In this document: positions 53,951-62,433 of the stretch, in pieces | Layout: each line of letters opens with the position of its first letter | Position numbering within the stretch: the stretch's first letter is position 1 | Assembly: GCF_024461735.1 (NCBI RefSeq) | Contig: NZ_JANGAD010000008.1 | Coordinates: forward strand, 108,571-172,570 | Direction: 5' to 3' | Length of the DNA: 64,000 bases | Origin: Anaerotignum propionicum | GTDB taxonomy: Bacteria > Bacillota > Clostridia > Lachnospirales > Anaerotignaceae | Translations under genes and position numbers: made by a program | Notes under the pieces: model-generated | Database searches by the model: none | What the model was told of the DNA's origin: nothing | Seen by the model: only the letters and a program-made list of their open reading frames with translations

Positions 53951-54799
53951 ATGAAGAAATACATATTGTATTTTATGACCGCACTATTTCTATTGGGAGC
54001 GACAGGTTGCAGTAAAAACAGCGAACCCTCTTCCCCAAAGCCCCAAGCACAAGGAGCAGTACCTCAGGATATGGCAACAATGGTTGAACCCATTGACGCA
54101 CTCATGCGTTGTATGCTGGAAAACAACACGGACTATGATGCCACCGATCCTGAATTCTTTTGGAGCGCCCTTTATTATTTCTTAGGCAACTCCGGTGCTG
54201 AGAATAGCCTAGTAACAGTAACTGATGATGGAAGGTTAAAGGTACCAAAAAAAGTTGCCCAAGAGTATGCCATTGCCCTGTTTGCAACCTATGATGACTT
54301 ATTGCCTCTGCCTGAATCTCTTTCCAACTCCATTACCTATGATAAGGATTGGGATGCTTATTTGCTTTCTCAGGGAGATCGTGGTCTTTCGGAAACAAAT
54401 TTATCAGATTATAGAGAAACAGAAAATGGCTATGTCATTACAGCAAAACTAGTTTCCACCATGGAGGATAAAGAGGTTTTGGGTAAATGCCAAGTGACAA
54501 TGCAAAAAAATGCCTTTGCTGATGGCATTGTGGACCCCAGATATTTTTATAGTATAGCAACCATGACCAAAGAAGAGGGCTTTGCTCCTCCCACACAATC
54601 AGCTTCCGCCGTTTTTAATGGCTTGGTTGATGGTCATACCGTTGAGATGACCTTAGAGGATGGAACCATTCAAGCCTTTCAATTTTATGATGAAACCGTA
54701 TCAGAAAAACTTCATAATATGAAAGAAAAGGATGCCTTTTCCTTTGTGTACTCAACTGATGAAGAAGCAGGTGCTTTCACCATTCTGGAAATAAAATAA
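53951..54799 (+). CDS. Lipoprotein of unknown function
   Basis: 282-residue secreted lipoprotein. The signal peptide ends in lipobox GATGC (lipidated Cys20) and is followed by a Ser/Pro-rich tether (KNSEPSSPKPQAQ). The rest is an alpha/beta domain that I do not recognise, with no catalytic motif. AAGGAGG is 6 nt before the ATG at 53951 but abuts the upstream in-frame ATG at 53945, which decides the start. The GNAT gene follows 38 bp later, so the two are probably one operon. Confidence 0.8.
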   Translation: MKKYILYFMTALFLLGATGCSKNSEPSSPKPQAQGAVPQDMATMVEPIDALMRCMLENNTDYDATDPEFFWSALYYFLGNSGAENSLVTVTDDGRLKVPKKVAQEYAIALFATYDDLLPLPESLSNSITYDKDWDAYLLSQGDRGLSETNLSDYRETENGYVITAKLVSTMEDKEVLGKCQVTMQKNAFADGIVDPRYFYSIATMTKEEGFAPPTQSASAVFNGLVDGHTVEMTLEDGTIQAFQFYDETVSEKLHNMKEKDAFSFVYSTDEEAGAFTILEIK

Positions 54800-54837
54800 A
54801 TATAACAAAAGTTGTTGCAAACAGAAAAGGAGAAAAA

Positions 54838-55314
54838 ATGGATTTATCATTTCGATTTGCTGAAGAAGAAGACACACGGCTAATTTTGTTCTTCATACAA
54901 GAATTGGCCAGTTATGAAAAAATGTTGGAGGAAGTGGTAGCTACAGAAGAACTTCTCCATGAATGGATCTTTCAACAAAAGAAGGCAGAGGTGTTATTTG
55001 CCATGTTGGATGGTAAGGAAATTGGCTTTGCCCTATTCTTCCATAATTTCTCCACCTTTTTAGGGAAAGCGGGAATATATCTAGAAGATTTATATGTGAA
55101 AGAAGAATACAGAGGCAAAGGCTATGGCAAAGAAATTTTAAAGGAACTGGCTAGAACTGCTGTGGAACGCAAATGCGGTCGCTTAGAATGGTGGTGCCTG
55201 GATTGGAATCAGCCCAGCATAGATTTCTATTTATCTTTGGGTGCAGAGCCCATGAAAGATTGGACAGTATACCGCCTTGCTGGGGAAACCCTGAAAAGTT
55301 TGGCAATGGAATAA
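54838..55314 (+). CDS. GNAT-family N-acetyltransferase (diamine/SSAT-like)
   Basis: 158-residue acetyl-CoA-dependent acetyltransferase. The acetyl-CoA pyrophosphate loop is DLYVKEEYRGKGYGKEIL and the C-terminal motif is WNQPSIDFYLSLGAEPM. The spacing and the IYLEDLYV segment resemble the spermidine/spermine and thialysine acetyltransferase group, but substrate cannot be assigned with confidence. AAAGGAG lies 5 nt before the ATG. Confidence 0.88.
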   Translation: MDLSFRFAEEEDTRLILFFIQELASYEKMLEEVVATEELLHEWIFQQKKAEVLFAMLDGKEIGFALFFHNFSTFLGKAGIYLEDLYVKEEYRGKGYGKEILKELARTAVERKCGRLEWWCLDWNQPSIDFYLSLGAEPMKDWTVYRLAGETLKSLAME

Positions 55315-55352
55315 AACCCCCGTTTATTTCTGCCTTCTTTACATCAAATATA

Positions 55353-55391
55353 AAAAGCGCATGGATACGTTGATTATCTCATGCGCTTTAT
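55353..55391 (+). terminator. Terminator after the GNAT gene
   Basis: Stem AAAGCGCATG/CATGCGCTTT with an 18-nt loop, between convergent genes. The following T run is short. Confidence 0.65.
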
Positions 55392-55443
55392 CTCATTTGT
55401 AGTTTCACACCGTAGATACATCTACGAATAAATTCGTTACTCT

Positions 55444-57030
55444 TTATTTTTCCACTTCTAAGTTTTGAAGGAATATCTTCTCAGCAGCTAAAATGCCATC
55501 CACAGCGGCAGAAACAATTCCCCCTGCATAACCGGCACCCTCTCCCGTGGGATAAAGTCCCTTTGCCCAAGGGCTTGTACCGTCTTCCCCACGCAAAATC
55601 CGAATGGGAGAAGAGCTTCTGCTCTCCACCGCTGTCAATACAGCATCTTCCCGATCAAATCCCTTTAACCTTTTTCCCATTTCGGGAATCGCTTCCTGCA
55701 TGGCTTCTATCATAAAAGCGGGGAAAATCTCTGCCAAATTAGATTCCTTTGTATTAGGACGATAACTAGGAAAAATCATTGATCCTTCCTTGGAAGTTCC
55801 AAGAAATGCCCCTACCCGTTGTATGGGAGCGGTGTAATTACCTCCACCCAAAGCAAAGGCTTTTTCCTCCAACTCTCTTTGAAAATACATCCCTGCTAAG
55901 GGGTGGTCAGAACCAAAATCCTGAGGAAAAACCTGAACCAAAAGAGCAGAGTTGGCATTCTCTCCGTCTCTGGCATGTTCACTCATACCGTTAACCGCCA
56001 ATTTTTCTTCTTCGCTAGCTGCCGCTACCACATATCCACCGGGACACATACAAAAGGTGTACACACCTCTGCCTTTTTTTGAGGTATAAGTTAAGCGGTA
56101 GTCAGCCGGTGGCAAACCCTTTTCCCCTTCCCCGTACTGGGCAATATCTATCATCCTTTGGGGATGCTCAATTCTCACACCCACTGCAAAAGGCTTCTGC
56201 TCTAACATGGCACCCTTTTGATACAGCATTTCAAAGGTATCCCTTGCGCTATGTCCAATAGCCAAAACCACATCGTTGGTATGAATGGCTTCTCCATCTG
56301 AGAGTATAACTCCCTTTACTTGTCCACCTTCCAACAAAATATCAGAAACCTTGGCAAAAAAACGAACCTCTCCCCCAAGGGAAAGAATCTTTTCTCGAAT
56401 TCTTTGTACAACACCTTGCAATAAATCAGTTCCAATATGGGGCTTTGCATCATATAAAATATCCTCTGGTGCTCCAGCCCCCACAAGTTCCTCTAAAACC
56501 TTTCGACAACGAGGATCTTTTATACGTGTGGTCAGCTTCCCATCGGAAAAAGTACCTGCGCCCCCCTCACCAAACTGTACGTTATTCTCAGGGTTAAGCC
56601 TTCCTTCCTCCCAAAAAAGAGAAATGGCTTCTTTACGGCTTTTCACATCTCCCCCACGCTCTAAGACAATAGGATTCAAACCCATTTCTGCCAAAAGCAG
56701 GGCGGCAAACATTCCCCCTGGGCCAAAACCAACCACAACGGGACGATTTTTGCATTCAGCCTTTCCCTGGGGAAAAGTATAAGATAAATCGGGGGTTACA
56801 GATATATTCTTTCCTGTAGCTTTAGAAAGCACCTTCTTTTCATTGGCAACCTCCACATCTACAACGAGAACATAATGAATTTGATCCTTTTTTCTTGCAT
56901 CTAAAGAGCGGCGGAAAATCTTTGTATTGAGCACGCCTTCAGCAGGAATCCCCAAAGCTCTAGCGGCTCTTTTTTTCAACTGCTCCTCAGTCCCATTTAC
57001 AGGCAGTTTTAAATCAGTAATTCGTATCAT
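55444..57030 (-). CDS. COG2509-like FAD-dependent oxidoreductase
   Basis: About 528-residue flavoprotein. An N-terminal domain of about 85 residues precedes a Rossmann FAD site VVVGFGPGGMFAALLLAEMG and the following acidic strand end (IVLERGGDV). Further motifs are GEGGAGTFSDGKL, VVLAIGHSARDTFEML and a C-terminal GLYPTGEGAGYAGGI closing the FAD site, which identify the uncharacterised FAD-dependent dehydrogenase group COG2509. Substrate unknown. The ATG at 57030 is chosen for its GAGAGAGGCAGGA upstream and for homology. It overlaps truA by 17 bp. Confidence 0.88.
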   Translation of the reverse strand: MIRITDLKLPVNGTEEQLKKRAARALGIPAEGVLNTKIFRRSLDARKKDQIHYVLVVDVEVANEKKVLSKATGKNISVTPDLSYTFPQGKAECKNRPVVVGFGPGGMFAALLLAEMGLNPIVLERGGDVKSRKEAISLFWEEGRLNPENNVQFGEGGAGTFSDGKLTTRIKDPRCRKVLEELVGAGAPEDILYDAKPHIGTDLLQGVVQRIREKILSLGGEVRFFAKVSDILLEGGQVKGVILSDGEAIHTNDVVLAIGHSARDTFEMLYQKGAMLEQKPFAVGVRIEHPQRMIDIAQYGEGEKGLPPADYRLTYTSKKGRGVYTFCMCPGGYVVAAASEEEKLAVNGMSEHARDGENANSALLVQVFPQDFGSDHPLAGMYFQRELEEKAFALGGGNYTAPIQRVGAFLGTSKEGSMIFPSYRPNTKESNLAEIFPAFMIEAMQEAIPEMGKRLKGFDREDAVLTAVESRSSSPIRILRGEDGTSPWAKGLYPTGEGAGYAGGIVSAAVDGILAAEKIFLQNLEVEK

Positions 57031-57787
57031 AATCTTCCTGCCTCTCTCCATAATAAACTTCTTTTAAAGCCAACCCCTTTGCCGGGGCGGTAAAACCCGC
57101 TTTTTCTCTATCTAATGCCGCAAAAATAGCGGGGATTTCATGAGGCTGTCTTTTTCCCTCTCCCACCTCGATCAGCGTTCCTGTTAATATTCTTATCATC
57201 TGATATAAAAATCCATTTCCATGATAGGAGATGGTTATTTTATCCTCTGAGCAATGAAAATCAATTTGATATATTTTCCGCACTGTTGATTTTTTCATAC
57301 GCTTATTTGCACAGAAGCTTTTGAAATCATGCTCTCCAAGGAACAATTTAGCAGCCACTTGCATTTGCTCCACATCCAAAGGCTTATCACACCAAAAAAC
57401 ATACTTTCTTTCAAAAACAGGGGGTTTTTTACTATTCCAAATGGTATATTCATAGGTTTTTGCCTTGGCACTCAAACGGCTGTGAAACCGTGAAGGTACC
57501 TCCTCCAAAGAAAGCACACTGATATCCTCAGGTAACCTTTCGTTGATAGTGTCCATGAGTCTTAAGGTTGAATCATTCCATTCCATATGAAAATTAGCCA
57601 CCTGACCATAAGCGTGGGTACCCGCATCTGTCCTACCCGAACCGAAAACCTCAATAGGGCACCCCCCCAAAGCAGAAACGATGCCCTCCAATTTTTCCTG
57701 TATGGTGTTGTCTGTGTTGCCTTGTTTTTGCCAGCCGTTATATCTCCCGCCATCATAGGCAAGTATCATCTTATAATTTTTCATCAT
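57014..57787 (-). CDS. truA: tRNA pseudouridine(38-40) synthase
   Basis: Forms pseudouridine at positions 38-40 of the tRNA anticodon arm. 257 residues with catalytic Asp54 in GSGRTDAGTHA, the opening YDGGRYNGWQ and the FLYQMIRILTG motif. It overlaps the pyrophosphatase stop codon (TATGATGA) and the downstream flavoprotein start, so the three genes form a tightly coupled operon. Confidence 0.96.
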   Translation of the reverse strand: MMKNYKMILAYDGGRYNGWQKQGNTDNTIQEKLEGIVSALGGCPIEVFGSGRTDAGTHAYGQVANFHMEWNDSTLRLMDTINERLPEDISVLSLEEVPSRFHSRLSAKAKTYEYTIWNSKKPPVFERKYVFWCDKPLDVEQMQVAAKLFLGEHDFKSFCANKRMKKSTVRKIYQIDFHCSEDKITISYHGNGFLYQMIRILTGTLIEVGEGKRQPHEIPAIFAALDREKAGFTAPAKGLALKEVYYGERQEDYDTNY

Positions 57788-59427
57788 AGCACTTGTTGAA
57801 TCCCATTTAATATTTTAGGTACAAACTGCTTCTTTCTCGACACCATGCCGGGAAGGTAAATCCAATTTTCTTCTGCTGTTCCGCAAAAAGCCGCATCCAC
57901 AATGTCCTTTGCCTTGTCTCCAACAAATACCAACTCCGAAGATTCTGTTAATATATTGGTTAAAAGGAAAAACAAAACATCACAACTACCCTTAATAGAC
58001 TCCATATAAAGGGCAATTTTAGCGCGAAGCTGACTCAGCTCCTCCTGATCCAGTGAAGAAATCTGACCAACCCCAAAGGTTAAGCCACTGCCACTAAATT
58101 TCTTGAAATCCTGATAAAAAATTTCCTGAGGTGCCTTGTCTCCCAAAGAACTGCCCGCCCGAAACATTTTTTCTGCATATTCTTGAATCTCAATTCCTGC
58201 AATTTTAGCCACAGCCTCTGCTGCCTCCCTATCCTTCTGTGTGCAAGTGGGTGAACGAAACATCAGCGTATCGGATAGAATGGCAGAGCATAATAATCCT
58301 GCAACTTTCGGCTCGATTTCTACCCCGTTTTCCCGATACATTCCATAAATGATGGTAGCAGTACATCCAACGGGTTGGTTGCGGAAATAAACCGGCATAG
58401 CGGTTTCCAAACTGCCTAAACGATGATGGTCAATAATTTCAATAATCTCCGCTTCATCAATTCCATCTACCGCCTGAGTCTTTTCATTGTGGTCAACCAA
58501 AATAATTTTTTTCTTCTCCATATCCAATAGAGAACGGCGAGAAAGCATTCCACAATAATTTCCGTCCTGATCTAAAACAGGGAAATCTCTGTGTCTGATT
58601 TTTGATAGAACAGACTTTATATCGGAAATAAAATCATCCTTATGGAAGGCAATCAGCCCTTCTTTTCGCATAAAATAGCCAACGGGAGTGCTTTGACTCA
58701 TTAATCTTGCAGTCATATAGGTATCATGGGGTGTACTGATAATTTTACAGTTGTTCTCAACTGCCAGTTTTTGAATGGTTTTTGAAACAGGAGCACCCAT
58801 ACAAACAACAATACAGCCGGCCTTCATCTCAATACAACAAAGCTGGCTTTCAAAACGGTTTCCGGTGATAACAATATCCCCTTCTTCAATATAGGATTCC
58901 AATAAATCAGGATTCGCCGCACCAATTAAAATTTTCCCCTTTGTAACAATTTCCCCTTCATCCCCGATAATCATTTTACCGTCAATGGTGTCCAGAATAT
59001 TTGTATATTTGGTGTGAGACATCGCTAAAATATGGGTTTCATAAACGTCCATATTGGCTGTTGCAATATCTTTGACAGAAATGATGCCCTCAAGCTTTCC
59101 GTCCTGCACCACAGGCATTGTGGCATCCCCTAAGTCTCGCATGGTGTTCCATGCTTTTTTCAAGGAAAGCTCCCTGCTAATAGAAGGAGTTGATTTAATT
59201 GTAATATCCCTTACCTGTGTGCCAACGTGGCCCAGAAAACCGGGATCCGTCACATCAAAATATTCAAGAACAAATTTTGTTTCATTATTGATTTCCCCTG
59301 CTCTTTTCGCCGCAAAATTGCCTTCCTTTAATCTGTTTTTTAACTCAGCATAAGCAATAGCAGAACAAATAGAATCCGTGTCAGGGTTCTTATGTCCAAT
59401 AATATAAACAGTTCTTTCTTTATGCAT
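57784..59427 (-). CDS. Manganese-dependent inorganic pyrophosphatase with CBS-DRTGG-CBS insert
   Basis: Family II pyrophosphatase hydrolysing PPi to phosphate. 547 residues: DHH catalytic domain with GHKNPDTDS (His12, Asp16, Asp18 metal ligands), a CBS domain, a DRTGG domain, a second CBS domain (about 70-310), then the DHH motif IDHHRLG and the DHHA2 C-terminal domain. Such insert-containing enzymes are allosterically regulated by adenine nucleotides and diadenosine polyphosphates. The ATG at 59427 follows TAGGAGG; 29 upstream in-frame codons lie in the leader. Confidence 0.95.
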   Translation of the reverse strand: MHKERTVYIIGHKNPDTDSICSAIAYAELKNRLKEGNFAAKRAGEINNETKFVLEYFDVTDPGFLGHVGTQVRDITIKSTPSISRELSLKKAWNTMRDLGDATMPVVQDGKLEGIISVKDIATANMDVYETHILAMSHTKYTNILDTIDGKMIIGDEGEIVTKGKILIGAANPDLLESYIEEGDIVITGNRFESQLCCIEMKAGCIVVCMGAPVSKTIQKLAVENNCKIISTPHDTYMTARLMSQSTPVGYFMRKEGLIAFHKDDFISDIKSVLSKIRHRDFPVLDQDGNYCGMLSRRSLLDMEKKKIILVDHNEKTQAVDGIDEAEIIEIIDHHRLGSLETAMPVYFRNQPVGCTATIIYGMYRENGVEIEPKVAGLLCSAILSDTLMFRSPTCTQKDREAAEAVAKIAGIEIQEYAEKMFRAGSSLGDKAPQEIFYQDFKKFSGSGLTFGVGQISSLDQEELSQLRAKIALYMESIKGSCDVLFFLLTNILTESSELVFVGDKAKDIVDAAFCGTAEENWIYLPGMVSRKKQFVPKILNGIQQVL

Positions 59428-59601
59428 GTATTTAAACCTCCTAATGAGAAAAAGCCTTTTTAAAGTGTCTTTCGTAAATGACAATGAATCATCATGCCCT
59501 ATAATTTCAAACAAATTCTTACTTTTCGGCAGTTAATACCCACAACTTTCCAACTCTGTTGTCATTCCTACCCTTCACGCCAAGTCAACCAAATTTTACG
59601 C

Positions 59602-59670
59602 ATAAAAAATAACGGTAAAAGGCTTTTTGGCTATTGATGAATTCAGTATAGCCGTAAAACCTTGTACCGT
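59602..59670 (-). terminator. Long terminator hairpin downstream of the sdpRI-like pair
   Basis: On the minus strand arms beginning ACGGTA.AAGG and ending CCTT.TACCGT, with inner GGCTAT/ATAGCC, form a stem of over 20 bp with small mismatches, followed by TTATTTTTTAT. Its 5' arm contains the promoter of the pyrophosphatase operon. Confidence 0.75.
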
Positions 59671-59673
59671 CAA
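59645..59673 (-). promoter_or_regulatory. Promoter of the pyrophosphatase-truA-flavoprotein operon
   Basis: TTGACG, 17-bp spacer, TATACT on the minus strand. The transcript would have a leader of about 210 nt; I checked it for a fluoride riboswitch, which often precedes pyrophosphatase genes, and did not find the motif. Confidence 0.7.
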
Positions 59674-59730
59674 CATTTTTTGTTTGCATGCTCCCTATTT
59701 TGTGCAAAGCCCCATAAAGACCTGCCTAAG

Positions 59731-60381
59731 TTATTTTTCTAATATTTTTGCTTCATCCTTATACCAAATGTAAGACATTATGGTTGGGTATAAAACAATG
59801 ACACACATTATGCATCCAATGATATAAGGCATTGCTGAAATGGGAAAAAACCACGCACACAGTATCATAATTAATCCCGCAAAAAAGAACACTTTTCCAC
59901 CTAATCTTTGTGTCTTATTCCATACCATTTCGCTGCTCAGTGCCCAAGGTGTTCTAACACCAGTAAAAAAGTTGGATTTTACTTTTGGCATCATGTTACC
60001 AAGAAAAACAAACAAGAACCCAACACCACCGCTGACAACTCTAGGTATAGAGATTCTTCCGGGATTAAGGCTTTCCGAAAGTGAAATCGCCATGATGGCA
60101 GCCATAAATATCACAATCATAAGAATAATATTTTCATAAGCTAAAAAAAACTTCTCATAATTTTTCTTTCTTGGGTCAATTTTAGGCACAAGAGGCATAA
60201 AAATGCCCATTACCAAACATAATCCAGCAATAATATATAATTGCCACTTATCCCCATAACGTACACCACCGCTGGCCTCCCATTGCATAGGCACCAATGT
60301 AGGAAGCTTTTGGTAAACCAAACTTACCATTATAATAGGCAGTACGGAAAAAAAATAGATTGCCATTCTTTTTTTACTCAT
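59731..60381 (-). CDS. sdpI: SdpI-like membrane protein
   Basis: 216-residue membrane protein with about six helices and the SdpI/YhfL family pattern: an N-terminal DUF1648-like segment (YQKLPTLVPMQWEASGG) and a C-terminal SdpI domain (GNMMPKVKSNFFTGVRTPWALSSEMVWNKTQRLGG). In B. subtilis SdpI gives immunity to the SdpC toxin and sequesters SdpR. No sdpABC-type toxin genes occur nearby, so here it may be an orphan immunity or signalling protein. It overlaps the sdpR-like gene by 8-9 bp. Confidence 0.9.
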   Translation of the reverse strand: MSKKRMAIYFFSVLPIIMVSLVYQKLPTLVPMQWEASGGVRYGDKWQLYIIAGLCLVMGIFMPLVPKIDPRKKNYEKFFLAYENIILMIVIFMAAIMAISLSESLNPGRISIPRVVSGGVGFLFVFLGNMMPKVKSNFFTGVRTPWALSSEMVWNKTQRLGGKVFFFAGLIMILCAWFFPISAMPYIIGCIMCVIVLYPTIMSYIWYKDEAKILEK

Positions 60382-60649
60382 TTTTATCCCCTCCGGTAAA
60401 AGCAGTAATCCAGCTTAAAATTTCTTCAAACACAGTCATGTTTAACTCATAATAAATATATTTCCCTTTTTTCTCATCCATTATCAACCCTGCATTTTTT
60501 AATACAGATAAATGATGGGAAATGGTTGCCCCTGTTGCCTCGAAACGTTCGCCTATTTCCCCCGCAGTTTTCTCTCCTGATTTCAACATATCCAAGATCT
60601 CCCGCCGCGTCGGGTCACCAATTGCCTTTAATGTTTTTTGAAGTCCCAA
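60374..60649 (-). CDS. sdpR: ArsR-family autorepressor, SdpR-like (TTG start)
   Basis: 91-residue winged-helix regulator of the ArsR/SmtB family closely matching SdpR: LKAIGDPTRREILDMLKSGEKTAGEI, recognition region GATISHHLSVLKNAGLI and wing KGKYIYYELN. No metal-binding cysteines. The TTG at 60649 is preferred because GGGGTGAT precedes it and because the conserved domain starts at once; an ATG at 60667 has no RBS and lies inside the operator. Two matching inverted repeats flank the promoter. Confidence 0.9.
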   Translation of the reverse strand: MGLQKTLKAIGDPTRREILDMLKSGEKTAGEIGERFEATGATISHHLSVLKNAGLIMDEKKGKYIYYELNMTVFEEILSWITAFTGGDKNE

Positions 60650-60665
60650 TGGATCACCCCATTTC

Positions 60666-60740
60666 ATTTAGATGTTTATCTAAATATAAAATAACACGAA
60701 TTCAGCCCTTCGTCAATGACATTTAGATATGTGTCTAAAT
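60666..60740 (-). promoter_or_regulatory. sdpR-sdpI promoter with two ATTTAGA-N6-TCTAAAT operators
   Basis: TTGACG (60711-60716), 17-bp spacer, TATTTT (60688-60693) on the minus strand. Perfect inverted repeats ATTTAGA-N6-TCTAAAT lie at 60666-60685 (over the start site) and 60721-60740 (just upstream of the -35), 55 bp apart. Binding by the encoded ArsR-type repressor is a strong inference. Confidence 0.85.
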
Positions 60741-60804
60741 ATTCCATAACCTTTGACCACTCTCCGATTTTAATTGCTTCAAGTAACCCAATTAACATTA
60801 CATT

Positions 60805-60837
60805 ATAAAAAACCGCAGATATTCTCTACGGTTTTTA
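60805..60837 (-). terminator. Terminator of the HTH-desulfoferrodoxin/CAT operon
   Basis: Stem AAAACCGTAGA/TCTGCGGTTTT (one mismatch) followed by T6 on the minus strand. Confidence 0.82.
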
Positions 60838-60951
60838 GGGTTGAGTATCAAACTAGTCTTCTATCAATCTATTAAAAATAAGAACCCTTTTGACAAAACA
60901 ATGTGCAAGCTGATTGAAGCCGTAAGATTTTCTACGTTTCAATACCTTCCT

Positions 60952-61614
60952 TCATAGCCATTCATCAGGGTGAGCCATTGCCACTTGTAATGATTCAAAA
61001 AATTGTTTTAGGTGATAACCATCTACTGTTGCATGATGCACTGTAACAGATAGAGGCATAAATACCTTCCCCTCTTCTTCCACAAACTTTCCTGATTCAA
61101 AGCTGGGTAAATAATAGTCCTTTATTCCATGGTTATGGAGAGAAAAGCTTTGGAACGTAAACCAAGGGATACAAGAAATAATGTAAGCATTGGGTAAGGG
61201 AATTCCTTTTGAAGACAGCACGCCATGGCTGTCACCATATACCTTGACATCCCTCTCATAATTATCATAAAACTCTGAAAAATCCTTGCAAAATTCTGTC
61301 CAGAGTAGTGATGTTGTTTTGTCATCCTGGTGAAACTGAGGATAGGCTGGAGTTAATTGCTTCCACGTACCTAAAACACCATCTTTCATCCCTACTCTAA
61401 ACTCGTTAATTCCTTGTATTGCTCTCGTGACTAACCACAAATAAGCAGGAAAAAATTTAAACCCTCGTTCCTTTAATTTCTGTCTCAATACAGTAACGTC
61501 CATTTTTACATCAACAGTATAACTTGTGGGGGCTTTCTGGGTATAGTAATAGAATATTTGTGCTCTTGGCCAGCTTTCCATTTTAATAGGAACAAATTCT
61601 TTATTACACGTCAT
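60952..61614 (-). CDS. Chloramphenicol acetyltransferase-like protein (CatA type)
   Basis: 220-residue acetyl-CoA-dependent O-acetyltransferase of the CatA fold. The active-site motif HHxxxDG is present as HHATVDGYH (His194 catalytic), and the PWFTFQSF segment keeps the serine (Ser156) that lines the active site in true CATs. The canonical HHAVCDG has Cys where this has Val. It may give chloramphenicol resistance or act on another substrate. The ATG overlaps the upstream regulator stop (ATGA), so both are co-translated. Confidence 0.85.
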   Translation of the reverse strand: MTCNKEFVPIKMESWPRAQIFYYYTQKAPTSYTVDVKMDVTVLRQKLKERGFKFFPAYLWLVTRAIQGINEFRVGMKDGVLGTWKQLTPAYPQFHQDDKTTSLLWTEFCKDFSEFYDNYERDVKVYGDSHGVLSSKGIPLPNAYIISCIPWFTFQSFSLHNHGIKDYYLPSFESGKFVEEEGKVFMPLSVTVHHATVDGYHLKQFFESLQVAMAHPDEWL

Positions 61615-62195
61615 ACCTTTGTTACCCATAAGCCATCTCTGCTGCACCCCAAATAAAGCTCCCCTTTACGAAATACGGGAATGCGCACCTCACCACTCTG
61701 CTCAGGGTATAATCTTATAAGAAAAACTCTATCATAGGTCACATATGCAACAAAAGAAATATAGTGTTCTTTCAACATATCATGAGGAAAGGTAATGTAA
61801 TAATCATTCTCTATTGTTTCCACATTTAAATAGTGCTCATCATCTGCAGGCTTAGGAACCAAAGCAGTCATTTTGCGTCCACAACAGGATATTTCCGCTT
61901 CCCCTGTGGCTGTAATCACGTTTCCACAATTGGGACACATATAAAATTTTATTTTTTTCATATTTCCTCCGTCTGTATTGTTGGGTTCCAAATCTCCCAA
62001 TAATATCTTTTCAATATTCACATTTAATACCTGTGATAATTCATTGAGCAACGACACGTCAGGGCATCCTAGCCCACGTTCCCATTTTGAAATTGTTTTA
62101 TCACTTATATTCATGGCATCTGCAAGCTGTTTCTGTGTCATTTTCTTCTCTTTTCGCAAATCGAGAATAAGCTTTCCTACCTTATTGCAATCCAC
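61611..62195 (-). CDS. HTH-desulfoferrodoxin fusion regulator
   Basis: 194-residue protein joining an XRE helix-turn-helix (about 6-62, MTQKQLADAMNISDKTISKW) to a desulfoferrodoxin-like module. The desulforedoxin part has Cys87, Cys90, Cys104 and Cys105 (CPNCG...SCCGRKM). The superoxide reductase-like part keeps His121 (EHYLNVE), His138 and His144 (FPHDMLKEHYI) and Cys184, but the fifth iron ligand (His in CNLHG) is Asp187. A redox- or metal-responsive regulator is inferred. The GTG at 62195 is preferred because GGAGG lies 8 nt upstream and overlaps the earlier GTG. Confidence 0.85.
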   Translation of the reverse strand: MDCNKVGKLILDLRKEKKMTQKQLADAMNISDKTISKWERGLGCPDVSLLNELSQVLNVNIEKILLGDLEPNNTDGGNMKKIKFYMCPNCGNVITATGEAEISCCGRKMTALVPKPADDEHYLNVETIENDYYITFPHDMLKEHYISFVAYVTYDRVFLIRLYPEQSGEVRIPVFRKGELYLGCSRDGLWVTKV

Positions 62196-62215
62196 TACTG
62201 CCACCTCCGTACATC

Positions 62216-62244
62216 ATTATAAATGAATTCTCTTAACAAGCCAA
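62216..62244 (-). promoter_or_regulatory. Promoter of the HTH-desulfoferrodoxin/CAT operon
   Basis: TTGGCT, 17-bp spacer, TATAAT on the minus strand; the leader would be only about 15 nt. Confidence 0.65.
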
Positions 62245-62269
62245 TCAACGCTCCGTAGAGTTTTAATTC

Positions 62270-62309
62270 TGCAATAAAAAATGACAAGCTCTCCTAAAGA
62301 AAACTTGCC
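62270..62309 (-). terminator. Possible terminator of the first tRNA-Cys
   Basis: Short imperfect stem around CAAG/CTTG followed by ATTTTTTATTG on the minus strand, just after the tRNA 3' end. Confidence 0.4.
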
Positions 62310-62319
62310 CTTCCGCTTA

Positions 62320-62390
62320 AGGCGCCACCCGGATTTGAACCGGGGATAGAGGTGTTGCAGACCTTTGCCTTACCACTTGGCTATGGCGCC
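62320..62390 (-). tRNA. tRNA-Cys (anticodon GCA), copy 1
   Basis: Cloverleaf on the minus strand with acceptor GGCGCCA/TGGCGCC, anticodon loop CTGCAAC giving GCA, and T-arm CCCCGGTTCAAATCCGGG. The 3' CCA is not encoded. Its sequence is identical to the copy at 63870-63940. Confidence 0.97.
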
Positions 62391-62404
62391 ATAAATATAA
62401 AATT

Positions 62405-62433
62405 ATTATAGTATTTTCCATTTCAAACGTCAA
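62405..62433 (-). promoter_or_regulatory. Promoter of tRNA-Cys copy 1
   Basis: TTGACG, 17-bp spacer, TATAAT on the minus strand, about 15 bp upstream of the tRNA. Confidence 0.8.

Noticed and set aside
59428..59640. Fluoride riboswitch in the pyrophosphatase leader
   Set aside because: Fluoride motifs often precede such genes, but the conserved GGNGAUGG and CUGAUGGCNCC elements were not found.
60374..60740. Complete Sdp toxin production system
   Set aside because: Only regulator and immunity-like genes are present; no sdpA, sdpB or sdpC-like gene lies within the window.
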